A DNA stretch of 59,030 nucleotides from Sporodiniella umbellata. Taxonomy: Eukaryota > Mucoromycota > Mucoromycetes > Mucorales > Rhizopodaceae. How positions within the stretch are numbered: the stretch's first letter is position 1; the number at the start of each line of letters is the position of its first letter. Position numbers and translations under genes: made by a program. Below are positions 44,529 to 55,885 of this stretch, one piece after another. The notes below the pieces were generated by a model. That model searched no databases and had not been told where the DNA came from. It worked only from the letters and a program-made list of their open reading frames with translations. The DNA is taken from positions 62,501 through 121,530 of the forward strand of contig JAIXMR010000084.1 of assembly GCA_025677835.1 (NCBI GenBank), in the 5' to 3' direction.

Positions 44529-46072
44529 ATGGCCTCTAGACTTGCAAACACTGTACAAGCTGGTTTAACAAAACAGGTAGAATAACAAAAGACAGATAAA
44601 ATGAGAAATACATATAAAAAAAGAACAACCACGACGACTCCAACCATTCTACGAGAAATGAACAGAATTTTTTAAACATTCTTTTTTTTTTTTTGTTTTT
44701 GTTTTTTGAACGGTTAGTTTGTTCGCCCTTTAGCTACTGCTGCTAAACAGTCCGTGACGAGTCGTGTGACTCATTTGCCTAATGGCTTGACAGTAGCCAC
44801 GGATGAGAATGGTGCTTCTGGTGCAGCGACTGTAGGTGTATGGATTGATGCAGGTTCTCGTAATGAAAAGACGAATGGTACGGCACACTTTTTAGAACAT
44901 GTGTTGCTTTCTGTAAGTGATGGAAGAAAGTTTTTGAGTGTAGTTTTGACCGAGCGTTTCTATAGAAGCAAGGTGCAAAGATGGAAAAGATCGGAGGTGA
45001 ATTGAAATCGCTTACGTCTCGCGAACATAGCGTGTATGCAACAAAGACGTTGGGAGCCAACGTGTCTGATGCTGTTGATCTTCTTGCCGAACTTGTTCAG
45101 AATGTCAATCTGGCCGGTGTTGAGTCAAGCCGCGGTGCTGTTGTAAAGCAACAGGAAGCAGCCCAGAAGGATGGACGATCGGTTGTTTTCGATCATTTGT
45201 ACGCGACTGCTTTCCAAGGCGAGACGTTGGGTCGTCCTGTGGAAGGGATTGCTTCCTCTGTAGAAAGCCTGAGCAGCGATGAGATCGAAGCATTCCACCG
45301 ACAACACTACCGTGCTGACCGTATGGTGCTTGTAGGCTCTGGCCAAGTAGAGCATGAAGCCTTGGTGCGTTTGGCCGAGAAGCGATTCGGCAGCCTTGAA
45401 GGGGGAGCCAAGACAGTAGAGAGCAAGCCGTTGTTTACTGGCTCTGAAGTCCGTCTCCGTGACGATGTATTGCCTGTGGCCCGTGTGGCTCTTGCGGTGG
45501 AAGGTGCACCTTATCTGTCGGAAGATTACTTTAGCTTGTTGGTGATGCAACACATTGTGGGCGCTTGGAGCAAGGATCTCTCGGGTGCAGCTCATCTGTC
45601 CTCTCGCCTCTCTACGATTGTGAACGAACACCACCTGGCCAATGCCTTTGCCGCCTTCAACTTGGGCCACAAAGATACCGGTTTGTGGGGCATGTACGTC
45701 GAAACCGCCAACAAGCTCCAGATTGACGATTTCGTTCACTTTTTACAGAAAGAATGGACTCGCCTTTCTACCTCTGTCACTGATTCTGAAGTCGAACGGG
45801 CCAAGCAACAGCTCAAGAGTTCCCTCGCTCTCCAATTGGATTCTACCTGTGCCGTTGCACACGATATCGGTACGCAGGTTTTGGCTACCGGCAAATACTT
45901 GAGCCCTGCTGATCTTGACGCTCAACTTCGTACCATCACCGCTGGTCACATCCGCAAGGCTGCCTACAAGTACCTTTGGGATCAAGAAATTGCTGTCGTC
46001 GGCCATGGCCCTATCGAAGGCTTGACAGATTACACTCGTGTCCGTGGTAACATGGCTTACAATCGATTCTAA
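44529..46072 (+). CDS. QCR1: Ubiquinol-cytochrome c reductase core protein 1
   Basis: Matrix-facing core subunit of respiratory complex III, of the M16/mitochondrial-processing-peptidase fold. Exons 44529-44576, 44718-44912 and 44966-46072 give 449 aa, the usual length. Residues 1-25 (MASRLANTVQAGLTKQFVRPL) form a typical presequence. Then come [47 protein letters not shown], and the Cor1-specific stretches FTGSEVRLRDDVLP, DTGLWGMYVET, TSVTDSEVERAKQQLKSS and YLWDQEIAVVGHGPIEGL. The third exon has strongly biased, GC-rich codons, consistent with high expression. An HxxEH zinc-binding motif is retained (HFLEH), which yeast Cor1 has lost; the distal Glu region reads AVVKQQEAAQ. Confidence 0.92.
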
Positions 46073-46299
46073 AGAAAAAAAAAAAAAAAAAAAAAGAAAA
46101 AAATATATATATATATATATCTTGACTTTCAGGATTTACTCAATTTTCTCTCCCTCAAATGTATGAGGAGGAGGATAACGCTTTGGGCAAAATGAACAAT
46201 AAAAAGCATTTTAAATGAACACTCAAAACGTATTTTCAATGAAAAATAAAAATGGAAGAGGATGGTTCGTTTTTTAGTGATTTAGAGAGAGAGAGAGAG
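46073..46299. other. Convergent 3' spacer QCR1 / bHLH gene
   Basis: 227 bp with an A23 tract, an (AT)n tract (46103-46120), AATAAA signals on the plus strand (about 46196) and a GA repeat next to the bHLH stop. Both 3' UTRs must fit here. Confidence 0.5.
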
Positions 46300-46935
46300 T
46301 TAATTAAATTGACGTTGATCGGTGTAAATAAAGGTAGTGGAGGGCTGCTGTTCGTCTAATTTTTTCAAATCCAAATGATCTGTGTAATAAGCGGAGGGTA
46401 CAAGGATCTCTTGTGTTCGTTTTGTAGTGGTGCATCGTTCATCCAGCTGGGATAACAAGAGATGGTTGATTTTCTCGAGTTCCTTGATTCGGGTCTGCAT
46501 ATATTCTTCTTTCATGACAGAGTGATGGATGTAATCCAGGGTACGGTCGATGATGGCGCTTTTCGAGTTTCGACTGTCGTTTTGTAGGTTGGGCAAGGTA
46601 TGGGCCAGTTGTTGGAATTTGGCGTTCAGGTTCTCTCGACGGGCTCGTTCGGTAGCGTTATGTTCTGCTCGTCTTTCGGCTTTGGACTGATGCTTGGGTA
46701 AGTCTGGGTTGCTTTCAAAAGGTGCTTCTAGAAGACGTTATTTACAAAGAAAAAAAAAAAAAAAAACCAAGAGGCCCTTACGGTGGGAAAGCAGGGCTGG
46801 GTCGTTGGGATAGCCTGCATAGGCGTACTGCGGACGAGGGACGGAAGAAGCAAACTGTAACGACATGTCATTGGGATAAAGCTGGGATGGATCGAAACTA
46901 GGGGCTGGAAAAGTAAACATAGGGTTTTGAGACAT
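46300..46935 (-). CDS. bHLH transcription factor
   Basis: Exons 46782-46935 and 46300-46727 give 193 aa. The N-terminal 50 residues are Pro/Tyr/Ser-rich. The basic region RRAEHNATERARRENLNAKF has the His-Glu-Arg pattern of class B bHLH proteins that read CACGTG E-boxes; helix 1, a loop with NDSRNSKS, and helix 2 (AIIDRTLDYIHHSV) follow, then a short leucine-containing coiled coil (IKELEKINHLLLSQL). The splice joins CAC-C to AA-GCA in frame. An in-frame ATG three codons upstream (46944) is an alternative start. Targets cannot be read from sequence. Confidence 0.87.
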
Positions 46936-46944
46936 TTTTAGCAA

Positions 46945-47228
46945 CAGTGTAAAAAGAGAAAAAGAAAAGAGGCTTTCCTCCTCCTCCTCCTCGTTTTTAT
47001 TATTAGGATCATTATCGGTCCATTGCCTAGAATAGTGTGACCAGCGTCATGAAATCGTATTCTAGCCCAGAACCAAGATGCACTGTAATACAGCTTTAAA
47101 CTTTCTCGTACTCAACCTATATCCTCCAGAATCCCTTTTTTCCCATGACAAAAGAACTCGGCCACTCGTTACACATTGTGAAATAAACGTGAAATTATGC
47201 AAAATCAAGAGAATCCACCGAAATCAAA

Positions 47229-47275
<47 letters not shown>

Positions 47276-47607
47276 TTTTTGAAAACACTGAGAAAAAAGG
47301 ACGTGCAGGTGAGGGTAGTACAATCGGTGATAGTAAAAAATATGGTGTTGGCCCCATGCGCTGCGGAGTTGGCAAGGGTGGACCGTGCCAAAGTGTTATT
47401 GTTTTAAAAAAAAAAAACAAAAAAGAAAGAAAAAAGGTTTTATTTATTTATTTTTTTATTTTTTTTTTTTAGTACAGAGGGCATAGAAAAAGAAGAAATA
47501 GCCTTCTTTTTTTTCTTTTTGGGTCAAGAAAAGAATAAATTAAGGCATGCAAGAAAAAAAAAAAAAAGAGGGAGAGGGAATAGGAGAGAAAGGAGAAATA
47601 GAGTTGC
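46945..47607. other. Intergenic region with (CT)n tract between bHLH and zinc-finger genes
   Basis: The bHLH promoter side (46960-47220) and the 3' flank of the zinc-finger gene. A (CT)n tract of about 42 bases lies at 47231-47272, and A/T runs at 47406-47471 and 47552-47566. The small frames here are low-complexity artefacts. Confidence 0.5.
47231..47272. repeat. (CT)n microsatellite
   Basis: About 21 uninterrupted CT dinucleotides, roughly 300 bp upstream of the bHLH start. Such tracts can act as GAGA-like, nucleosome-poor promoter elements. Confidence 0.9.
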
Positions 47608-48468
47608 TTAGTAGGCAGGCATAAAAGTATCAAATGAGTTGCTGTTACGTGGATGAGGTTTGTCTTTTCCGGTATGTCGATGAATGCGAATATGCTGATT
47701 GAGATTGTCTGAGCGAGAGAAACGCTTGGAACAGGTGTGGTAGGGACATTCGTAAGGCTTTTCCATGGTATGGATCGAACGGATATGACGCTTGAGATGC
47801 TCGGAGCGTTTAAAGACCTTACCGCATTCTTCCTGTGTACAGGTAAACATCTTTTGGCCGGGCATACTGCTCGGGCTGTTGGACACACGGCGGCCCCGCG
47901 AACGTTTGACAGGCGCTTTCGTAGCTCGCACCGGGGGGCTCAAGGAAAGCACACTGTCGGCTGAAAGCGAAGAACAGGCAGAGGAGGCTCTCTCGCGGAA
48001 ACCTTCCATGGGGTCCGCAAGAGGATGATACTGGTTAGGCTGGTTCAGATAGGCTTGAGAAGCGTACAGGTCCATAGCAGACAGCATCGAGGAGCGCACA
48101 GGGTCGGCTAACCAGGGCTGGCTGTTGGCAGGGGAATACACGTACTCGGCCGGCGCAAAGCTCATCTGCGGCAATTCCACTAACGTACTCATCCGTCTCT
48201 TGTCGTTGTCCAATGGGTGTGAATAGTGCGGGTAGGCCTCGTACACGCTCAAAGGACTCGGCGTCTGTTGCTCTTGATCGGACTCGGCAGAAGACAACAG
48301 GCCTGTAAAATAACTCGAACGACGACTGTAATCCATACTGTCCTGACGTGAGTAGTTGCTTAAACAGTGCTCCATGTCCTGAGCGCTGAGTTGACGAGAT
48401 GAGCTAAGGTTCGATGCAGTTAATTCGAATGAAGGAAAGTTGCTTGGTGTGGTGTTGGAAGCGTACAT
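47608..48468 (-). CDS. C2H2 zinc-finger transcription factor, Msn2/Msn4-type
   Basis: Single coding exon, 286 aa. The N-terminal 190 residues are Ser/Tyr/Pro-rich and disordered, with RRxS-type sites ([18 protein letters not shown]) that look like PKA targets. A basic linker ([16 protein letters not shown]) could be a nuclear signal. Two tandem fingers lie at the C-terminus: [24 protein letters not shown] and [23 protein letters not shown], with the RSEHLKR/RSDNLxQ recognition helices of Msn2/4 and relatives, which read AGGGG stress elements. Start set at ATG 48468; an acceptor-like TTTTTTTGTAG lies two bases before it, so a 5' UTR intron is likely. Confidence 0.88.
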   Translation of the reverse strand: MYASNTTPSNFPSFELTASNLSSSRQLSAQDMEHCLSNYSRQDSMDYSRRSSYFTGLLSSAESDQEQQTPSPLSVYEAYPHYSHPLDNDKRRMSTLVELPQMSFAPAEYVYSPANSQPWLADPVRSSMLSAMDLYASQAYLNQPNQYHPLADPMEGFRERASSACSSLSADSVLSLSPPVRATKAPVKRSRGRRVSNSPSSMPGQKMFTCTQEECGKVFKRSEHLKRHIRSIHTMEKPYECPYHTCSKRFSRSDNLNQHIRIHRHTGKDKPHPRNSNSFDTFMPAY

Positions 48469-49407
48469 GGCTACAAAAAAAGTCAGCAAATGCCTTTTCC
48501 TTCAAACAGTTCTATTTCGTTTTACCTCAAAAAAAGAATTCTTTGTCAAAAAGCTCTTGGGAAATGAAAGTAGATGAAAGAGTCAAGGTATATACAAGAA
48601 CGAGTGCGTCTTGTAAATGAATGAATGGGAATGAAAAAAGATGGGATAAGAAAATAATTAAAAAAGAAAAGCAACCTATATATATATATATATATATATG
48701 TAAGTTAGATACGCGCTGAAAATAGTAAACGACTTTGGATGTTGTATGCCTTCAGGACTCTTTCTCTATGCCCCTTATTCTGTGTACAGTCACACAAACC
48801 AGGCTCGCCTTACTCTTGCTTTTTTGAAAGATCCTCCCTAAAATGATTAAAATCCAAAGACATGATTTGTCACCAGGGCTTTAGAAAAAAGAGGGAGAGA
48901 GAGAGAGAGAGAGAGACTCAGAGGATCTTATCGAGATCTGCAACAGAGAAAAAATAATAATAAAATCCGCTAGCCTGCGTCTTTATTTTTCTTTAAGGCA
49001 ACTGCACTCGGTCGATCGTTCATTTAAAGAAACCCAAACAGACAATAAAGTCTAAAAAGAATCTTAAATCCAACTTTGCAATCAACTCTCTTTAAGCTTT
49101 CTTTTTTTAAATCTGGAAACAGAAAACGTGTCCACGGACATGGACAAACAAACAAAACCTTAGTCTGCACACGAGTTCTTTTCGGAATGTGGACAAATTA
49201 AGCCTTTCTTTTAGGTCAAATGATATTTCTCCCCGTTGAAGGCTTTTATTTCTACTCAAAAAGTCTTTTCAATATCTTTCTCCTTTTTCTTGTCAATTAA
49301 ACCCATTTGGTTTTTTTATTGGTTCAAACACATTTGCCAGAAATATACGCTTTTATTTTAAAAATAAAAAAAAAACAAGGAGAAGATGGAAAGTATCTTT
49401 GTAGGAT

Positions 49408-49442
<35 letters not shown>

Positions 49443-49756
49443 AATAGTCACTCCTTGATTTCTTATTAAGCATTTTCTAAAAGCTAGACATACACACCCA
49501 CACACATACCCGCACACACATTTATATATATACACACGTACCTTTGTCCTACAAAAACAGATGGCATGCCAAGGTTAAAGGAGAAAGAGTAACTTCTAAC
49601 TGGATTCGGTTAAATGACGATTTACACTTTATTTTATTAAGAAAAAAAAACTAAAAAGATCCAAATATATATAGATAGATAGATATATGTATATGTGCGT
49701 GTGCGTGTGTGTGTGTGTGCGTGTGCGTGTGTGTGTGTGTGTGAATTGGATAAAGT
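48469..49756. other. 5' region of zinc-finger gene and 3' flank of mrp51
   Basis: About 1.3 kb without a supported gene. It contains an (AT)n tract (48678-48700), a (GA)n tract (48895-48916), an A33 run (49411-49440) and a GATA/GT-rich microsatellite (49672-49743). The zinc-finger promoter and upstream leader exon should be here. Confidence 0.5.
49672..49743. repeat. GATA and GT microsatellite
   Basis: A (GATA)n block runs into (GT/GC)n repeats immediately downstream of the mrp51 stop codon, in its 3' UTR region. Confidence 0.85.
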
Positions 49757-50674
49757 CTATTTCTTTTGTAGCAAATCAGAGATACGAGCCATAAGCGTAC
49801 TATGTTCTGGGTTGGGTTTCGCGTTTTCTTCCATTGGGTTATATTGGCCTGTCTTTCTGATATTGTCCGAGTTTTTGTGCCACATTTCTTTAGCAGACAA
49901 GTTCACGTTTGGATCGCCATTTTCATAGTAATCTCCATGGAGCACAGAGACGGTGGTGGGGGCTCCCTTTCGACGCAAAGATACAATCACCCGAGGCTTG
50001 CCTTCTTCATCCATCTCTGCCTGTTGTACATAGAACGCAGTCACTCTACGGTCCACGCCTGACGCCATACCCAGCGTATAACGTCGTGGCATATGAGCTA
50101 CCACACCACCAATACCCACTGCATGTCCGTCTGTACGTCTCAACACGTTCAGAATACGACCCTTGACTTCGTAGTCCAAATCCACTGGGTTGTCAGAATA
50201 CAAAGGTCCAACAACACCACCCCCAGCAGCTCTTTCGCTAGTCACGTTCACCTTCAGGAACTCAAATAGCTCATCCTTTGTCAGCTCTTGCTTCTCAATC
50301 AACCCTTGGAACTCGTCTGCTCGTCTCGCCACTTTTTTCAAAAAGAGCTCAAACTCAGCAGGGGTCATGGTCGCAATGTGATGCTCTTCTTCTTCCGATC
50401 GTCTAGCAGGTAAGCTCGATCGAGGGAAATTCTCTTTCCAACGCTTCACAAACATCACTTGATTCTCGCCAGAATCCCATGGCGTTTGATGTTCTCCCGT
50501 ATCCAACGCTTTCACTGTTACATGAGGTGTACGGATCACGGTGGGCAAATTACGTTTCAGCCCCCAATCGCCTACCGTCTGATTCTTTTTCGTCGTCTTG
50601 TATACTTGTCCAATCGTCTTATCAAACGAAGCTAACCGTGAATGTCGTAAGACACTAGCAAACGTTTTCTCCAT
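49757..50674 (-). CDS. MRP51: Mitochondrial small-subunit ribosomal protein Mrp51 (bS1m-like)
   Basis: Fungal-type mitoribosome small-subunit protein, implicated in yeast in translation of mitochondrial mRNAs with specific leaders. Single exon, 305 aa. The N-terminus VLRHSRLASFDKTIGQVYKT followed by GDWGLKRNLPTVIRTPHV and TPWDSGENQVMFVKRW is the Mrp51 signature. Later LDYEVKGRILNVLRRTDGHA and GIGGVVAHMPRR follow. It starts at ATG 50674. Length is slightly below yeast Mrp51 (344 aa). It lies tail-to-head behind the CipC fusion gene, 128 bp from that stop. Confidence 0.87.
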   Translation of the reverse strand: MEKTFASVLRHSRLASFDKTIGQVYKTTKKNQTVGDWGLKRNLPTVIRTPHVTVKALDTGEHQTPWDSGENQVMFVKRWKENFPRSSLPARRSEEEEHHIATMTPAEFELFLKKVARRADEFQGLIEKQELTKDELFEFLKVNVTSERAAGGGVVGPLYSDNPVDLDYEVKGRILNVLRRTDGHAVGIGGVVAHMPRRYTLGMASGVDRRVTAFYVQQAEMDEEGKPRVIVSLRRKGAPTTVSVLHGDYYENGDPNVNLSAKEMWHKNSDNIRKTGQYNPMEENAKPNPEHSTLMARISDLLQKK

Positions 50675-50802
50675 CTCGTTTTAATGTAACTGCCAAAGAA
50701 AAAATTAAAAAAAAAAAAAATTATAAAATTATAAAAAAAAAAAAGAAAAGCCAGGGAACTATTCAACCTCCGACGCTTAGTTTTTCTTTTTTTTTTTTTT
50801 TT

Positions 50803-51958
50803 TTATTGATGTGTCTTTGTATCATAGTAATTGGTAGCAGCAGAGACAGCCATTCTTTGAAGTACGGTTTGTTTCTTTTGTTTGGTTTCTTCGTCATCAT
50901 CATCTCCATCATCGTCTGTGCCTCTTTCCATAAAGATTTTTACCATCTAAAAAATTAGAGTCAAGTCATTGTTTTTATGTCTATCTACCTCTGCAGCAGC
51001 AAAACCAGCAATGGCTTCTTTTGCACCCTTGAAACGAACATCTTCCCCATTTTCTTCCTGTTTGTTCATGTAATGTTTGACTGCCTCTACAGCTACTGCA
51101 CCTGCAATGATTTCATAGCTCAAATGCGACTTTTTCTTTTTATAGACTTTATCGTGGGCCTTGTGAAGTTCTTCTTCTTGCAGCACGCGTTGTTTCTTAT
51201 CGTGGCCCCAGCCAAACCAACTACCAAACCAGGCATTCAGACGAGCCCGTTTGCTGTCATCCTCTTCGTCATCCGAAGAATCCAATACTTTGGGTGGGTC
51301 TGCCAATTGAATATCCCAGAGTTGATTGATCCCTTCTTCCGGACTCTCTTTACGATCAAAGATCATAATGGACGCACCGGCTTCAGCGTTGGCTTTTTTG
51401 ATATCCACTACCTGCTGAGGGTTCTCGAGCAAATAAAGGTATTCTTCTCCATAACCAAACCGTTGATCGGGTGCATTCTCTCCATCCTTCATCTTGTCCA
51501 CATACACGGCTTCTTCGCCCGTAAAAATGGCTGTTTTTTTTTTTTTTTTTTTTTTTTTTTTCAAAACAATGAGAAAACAGTGCCCTTTCTTTCTTTTTTC
51601 TTTTTTTTTTTTTTGGTTACCTTTAAACGTTTTGGCTTTGCCCACATCTAATACTAAACCAGAAAACTTGTTGGTCAAGAAACCTAGGGATAGACAGTAT
51701 AAGAATTAAAAGAAAAATAATAATCGGTGGTGTGTACCATCCTGATGGATCCACAGTTGGGTATCTCTTTCAGGCTTTTCTTCTTTTTTGACAGCAGTAA
51801 CTACTCTGGATCCACTCTTTGTACGATTAACTCGATTGTTTCTTTCTCAAAAGACTTACTTCAATAACAGTGCTGGTATCAATATCTAAAGCCATTCCAT
51901 TCAGCTTGGAAATAATATAAAAATAGCCAATGGGAAAAGTATCTACGTTAATCGTCAT
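50803..51958 (-). CDS. Ricin-B-like beta-trefoil / CipC (DUF3759) fusion protein
   Basis: Exons 51860-51958, 51738-51816, 51621-51683, 50989-51530 and 50803-50946 give 308 aa. The N-terminal half has trefoil-lectin features: GYFYIISKLNGMALDID, TQLWIHQDGFLTNKFSGLVL and NQLWDIQ, that is, repeated Q-x-W with L-x-L-D strands. An acidic linker (DSSDDEEDDS) and a Trp/Gly-rich stretch (AWFGSWFGWGHDKK) follow. The C-terminal half is the CipC/DUF3759 domain: AHDKVYKKKKSHLSYEIIAG and RFKGAKEAIAGFAAAEMVKI, ending with a basic and acidic tail. CipC was described as a concanamycin-induced protein in Aspergillus; its function is unclear. The trefoil is not a toxin: no catalytic chain is present. No signal peptide, so it is probably cytosolic. 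Confidence 0.85.
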
Positions 51959-53426
51959 CTTTAAAGAATGAGGGAAAAAAAGGAAATAGAAGAAAACAAA
52001 ACTTTTGCATTTATCTTTTTTTTTTTTTTCTAAAAAAAAAAAATAGCTGCTTAGCCCAAAACACTAGTGTTACTCAAACTCATTTAACTTCTTTCTTTTG
52101 TTTACTCTATGACTTACCTATTTTTTAAAAAAAAAAGAAAAGCCATCTTCTCGCATACTGTTTTATACAAGGGCTGCCTATAGGCTTTCAGAGGCACTCT
52201 TCAACGTCTCTTTATTATAGTACGATATGACGTTCAATCGAATTCTATGCCCCGCATCGGATCCTTTCAGAAAAAAAAAACTGTGATGTCAACTCCATTC
52301 ACAACGCGCCAAAAAAAATAAAATAAAAACGCTATCGCTATCAAGAATGCAGCAAAATAAACTATCCTAAAAAAAAAAAAAAAAAAAGTAGACTCTGTCT
52401 AGTTGAGTCTTCTTTAGTATCGATGGGTGATGTCATTCGTTGACAGAAATTTCGTTTATTTCTATTTTTACAAAGGTCACGGAAATTGAAATAAGGTGCC
52501 AAGCCTCATTATGCAGGTTCACTGACACTCATCAACAGAAGAGAATCCTAGACTAGACAAAAGGAGGCGGTGAGCGTATATATATATATGTATATAAAGG
52601 AGGTAGAAAAGTTCAAGTTTCCCTTTTCATGCTCTATCCGAAAATCTCTTCGGCCAGACCATAGTAGGCAGTTTCTTATGCAATTTAATGATGTTTAAGG
52701 GACATTAAACACACATTGACTCTAAAATGTTTTTCTTAAGGGCGTTTTTTTTTTTTTTGTTCATCTGTATTTCTTTCGTGTTGTTTGATTGCTATTATCA
52801 AAAAGGATCTTTAAAGGATCTTTGACTCCTCTTGCAAAAAAAAGAAAGAAATCACGTCGAAACAGAGGCGATAATATTCAATGCAAAAAAAAAAAAAAAA
52901 AAAAAAAAAAGATCTGCAAAAATCTTGTTTAAAATAGACTTGTTTCCGGTTTATTTTTAGTTTCCATGACAACGTAAAAAAAAGTCTTCTACATCTCATC
53001 TTTCTAAAGCCAAGCCATCTGTTGCCATGGCAATTGTGTATATATATATATATATATATATATTTATAATCTGTGTCTGAAACATAGACAAAAAAAAAAG
53101 ATGTATGTGAAATTCAGGAGTTACTCGCACGGCATTTGCATGCAGTACTATATTAGTATGTATTTTTATTCAACAAATTGAATATGTCTTTCTATCTCTT
53201 TAGTTGAACTCATTTTTTTTTTTAAAAAAAAATCACATGTCAATAGACGGTCCTCTTTGAATAAGACAGTAACTATAAAAGTCAATTTAGACTGCATAAC
53301 TATTTCAGTTCCTCATGTTTTGAGTGATAGAAAATAGGGTTTTGCTAAAAAAAAAAAAAAAAAAAAAAAAGGTAACAATGCTGTTTTGACTATAACACAA
53401 ACACTATGGTTACATTTATTGTTATC
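51959..53426. other. Intergenic region, CipC promoter and APT 3' flank
   Basis: About 1.5 kb without coding potential. Long A runs at 52367-52387, 52885-52910 and 53347-53370; (TA)n at 53038-53062; a T/A palindrome at 53213-53231. Confidence 0.5.
53038..53062. repeat. (TA)n microsatellite
   Basis: About twelve TA units in the spacer downstream of the thioesterase gene. Confidence 0.85.
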
Positions 53427-54367
53427 TTAATCAGTAGAGGGAAGAACAGTATTCAAAAAATGGGCAATATCTTGAATTTCTTTGGGGTCAGCAGAATGAG
53501 CAAGGCCAGGATAGTTTTTAAAGGTAACGTCGTAGTTCAAAGACTGTAGTTTCTCCGCAGACTCTTTGCCATATTCAAAACGAACTACAGGATCTTGGTT
53601 GCCGTGGCACATCAAAATAGGTGTTTTCTTGTTGGCTTCAGATGCCATCTGTAATTTCCATTTTTTAGCTTACAGTATTTATGTATATATATAGGAATAC
53701 TTACAGAAGAGATTTTGTTGGCTAAAGCTAACCATCCACTACATCCAATAATACCAGCCAATTTATATTCAGATGTTAAACCTGTCAATAAAGAGAGAAC
53801 GCATCCTTGCGAAAAACCACCCACAGCAATACGATTAGCAGGAATACCGTTATCAACTTCATCACGGATGAATTGGCTCACTACACAAAGTTTTTTTTAA
53901 AGAGCAGTTCAGAATATCCTTTTTTTATATACCTGATCTTAATGAACTAAGCATGCCTTTTTCGTCTTCATCCTTCAAGCTCGATTTATCAAGACCCGTA
54001 AGATCAAACCAGCCTATCAAATAGGATAAAGGGTTCAGTAATTGAGTTATATATATATATATATATATATGTATATTACCTGGCATACGATAAGATCCGT
54101 TTAGAGTAATAGGAATGCTAGGTCTACATTTACAATTGATAAAAAAAAAAAAAAAAAAAGGAGGCATTGTCAACAAGGGCTTCATTTTATCTGTCTTTTT
54201 TTTTTTACTGACGCATTAGGAAAGATCCATTTCACATGAGGAAATGCAGAGGACAATTGTTCACCCAAAAAAGCCCAGCCAGCACCTGAATCACCAAGAC
54301 CATGAAACCAAAGAACAGTTGCAGTTTGTTTGGCTTTTGCAGAGATTACAACAGAAGTCAAAGACAT
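53427..54367 (-). CDS. APT1: Acyl-protein thioesterase / lysophospholipase
   Basis: Alpha/beta-hydrolase that removes palmitate from proteins such as Ras and G-alpha. Exons 54213-54367, 54080-54123, 53933-54013, 53705-53880 and 53427-53648 give 225 aa, the family length. The triad is visible: nucleophile Ser in GGFSQG (about 117), Asp in GNQDPVV (about 171) and His in LAHSADP (about 205). LWFHGLGDSGAGWAFL near the N-terminus and the spliced join FPNA-PSIPITLNGSYRMPG-WFDL are also characteristic. The first donor is GTCAGT (54212-54207), chosen because it alone gives FPNAPSIP. Introns contain a T18 run and a (TA)n tract. No signal peptide from ATG 54367; the frame stays open upstream over a hydrophobic stretch that is probably leader. 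Confidence 0.92.
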
Positions 54368-54660
54368 TTTAAAGATGTTTGTAATTGAAAAAAAACAAAA
54401 AAATAAAAATAAGGCTAAAACTCTTGACATTTTTTTTTTTTTAAACACACACATACACATATATTGTCTGTAGCGGTTTATAAATTTTATTTCAATCTAT
54501 TTTCTGGGTTGGTCTTTAAGAAACACAATAGAAAAAAAGGGCGCGAAATCAAAAAGTAGCTTGTTTTGGATAAGCGATGGTGAATGTGAGCCTCTTTTTT
54601 TTTTTTAGGAGACAAATAGAAAAAAAAAAAAATATGCAAGGAGTGGTTGATCGGATTTAC

Positions 54661-54750
54661 CTGAAATGTTGCAGCACCTATCTTTCTCTGCTCGTTAGGT
54701 CTAAATAGAAAACTGTAAGACGTCAAGGTTTTTTTCAGAGCAGAAAACAT
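54661..54750 (-). CDS. Possible orphan 5' exon with mitochondrial-type N-terminus
   Basis: From ATG 54750 the frame reads MFSALKKTLTSYSFLFRPN, basic and amphipathic like a presequence, then EQRKIGAATFQ, and meets a good donor (CAG|GTAAAT). No downstream exon with recognisable protein was found before the thioesterase gene. It may be a very short gene, a broken gene remnant or chance. Confidence 0.2.
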
Positions 54751-55885
54751 AAATAATAAAAAAAGATGTTGCTTATCTTGCTTTTATCTTTCACAAAAAT
54801 AAGTTCCTTAAAAAATACTATTTACCTTGCATAAAGAACATTCATTTTTAGGTTCTAGAAGCCATTGAAACAAAAGCTTTTAAAATACAGGGCAAAAAAA
54901 CACAAATATATTGAATTCTTAAGCAGTCTTTTCGTTCATTCTTATTTTTAGTGACTCCAGAAAGAATCGTTTAATAAATACCGCCACGAGTCCTTAACGT
55001 ATGGATGCATCAAAACATTTCGGTGATCGCGGTCGGAACAAAACATGCATTTAATGTATGTTTTTCAAGGGGGATGAACTAAATAGTGTATGTCTTTAAA
55101 CAAAAAAAAACAGAGAGCAAAAAATAAACAGACGCCCAAAAAATCAAAAAGCGTTTATCAGTTCTTTTTTAAACAAGTCTGTGCACACACAAAAGAAAAC
55201 TGTTGCATTTTCTCTTAAACTTACTCTTAATGTTTGTCTTACAAATCCTGAGAGCCACGCGTTGTTATTATACTTTTTTCTTATTCGGTTTTTATTCAAT
55301 ACGCTCTCTATGAACGGTGTAGACGACAAAAAGGGTATGTATCTTTGTAGTTTATCAGTGAGAGATGAGTGTACGTGTGCGTCTATTTGTTTCCATGTGG
55401 GCATACAGACAATGAAAATACTCCCAGTTTAATGGCCACTTTCTGTTGGCCAGGCTATATAAAATGAATTGTAAGGAGACGTTTGTGCATTGAATTACTA
55501 GAGCAACTTTAAAATGGTCGTAATAATAACTATACAAAAAAAACTATTTGGTTTGAAAAGTAACTAAAAGCTCAGACACATACATTAATCGCCCCTCATC
55601 GCCCTTCATAGCTATTTTATTCAGTTTTTGCTGACACATTCTTTTTTTCTTCATTTATTTATAAATTGACTGTTGTCTTTTTTTATTTATCTTAAGAGAA
55701 GCTTTTTTGTTAAAAGAAAAAAAAAAGAAAGACTGAAAAGCAGTAGTGTATATATAGTCCAATATGTGTATAAAATTAAAAAAATTATTGGAAAAAAGCG
55801 AATAGGAGGCAGACAAGAGGGGGAAAGGACATTTATAGAAAGGAGCCAAACAACTAGATTCTGCCAAGGAAATCAAAGTGTGTTT

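Noticed and set aside
47197..47472. Frames through the CT repeat
   Set aside because: They encode only repeated Leu-Ser or Arg-Glu from the microsatellite.
51621..51958. Ricin-type toxin
   Set aside because: Only the trefoil (lectin-like) part is present, with no N-glycosidase chain, and it is fused to a CipC domain without a signal peptide.
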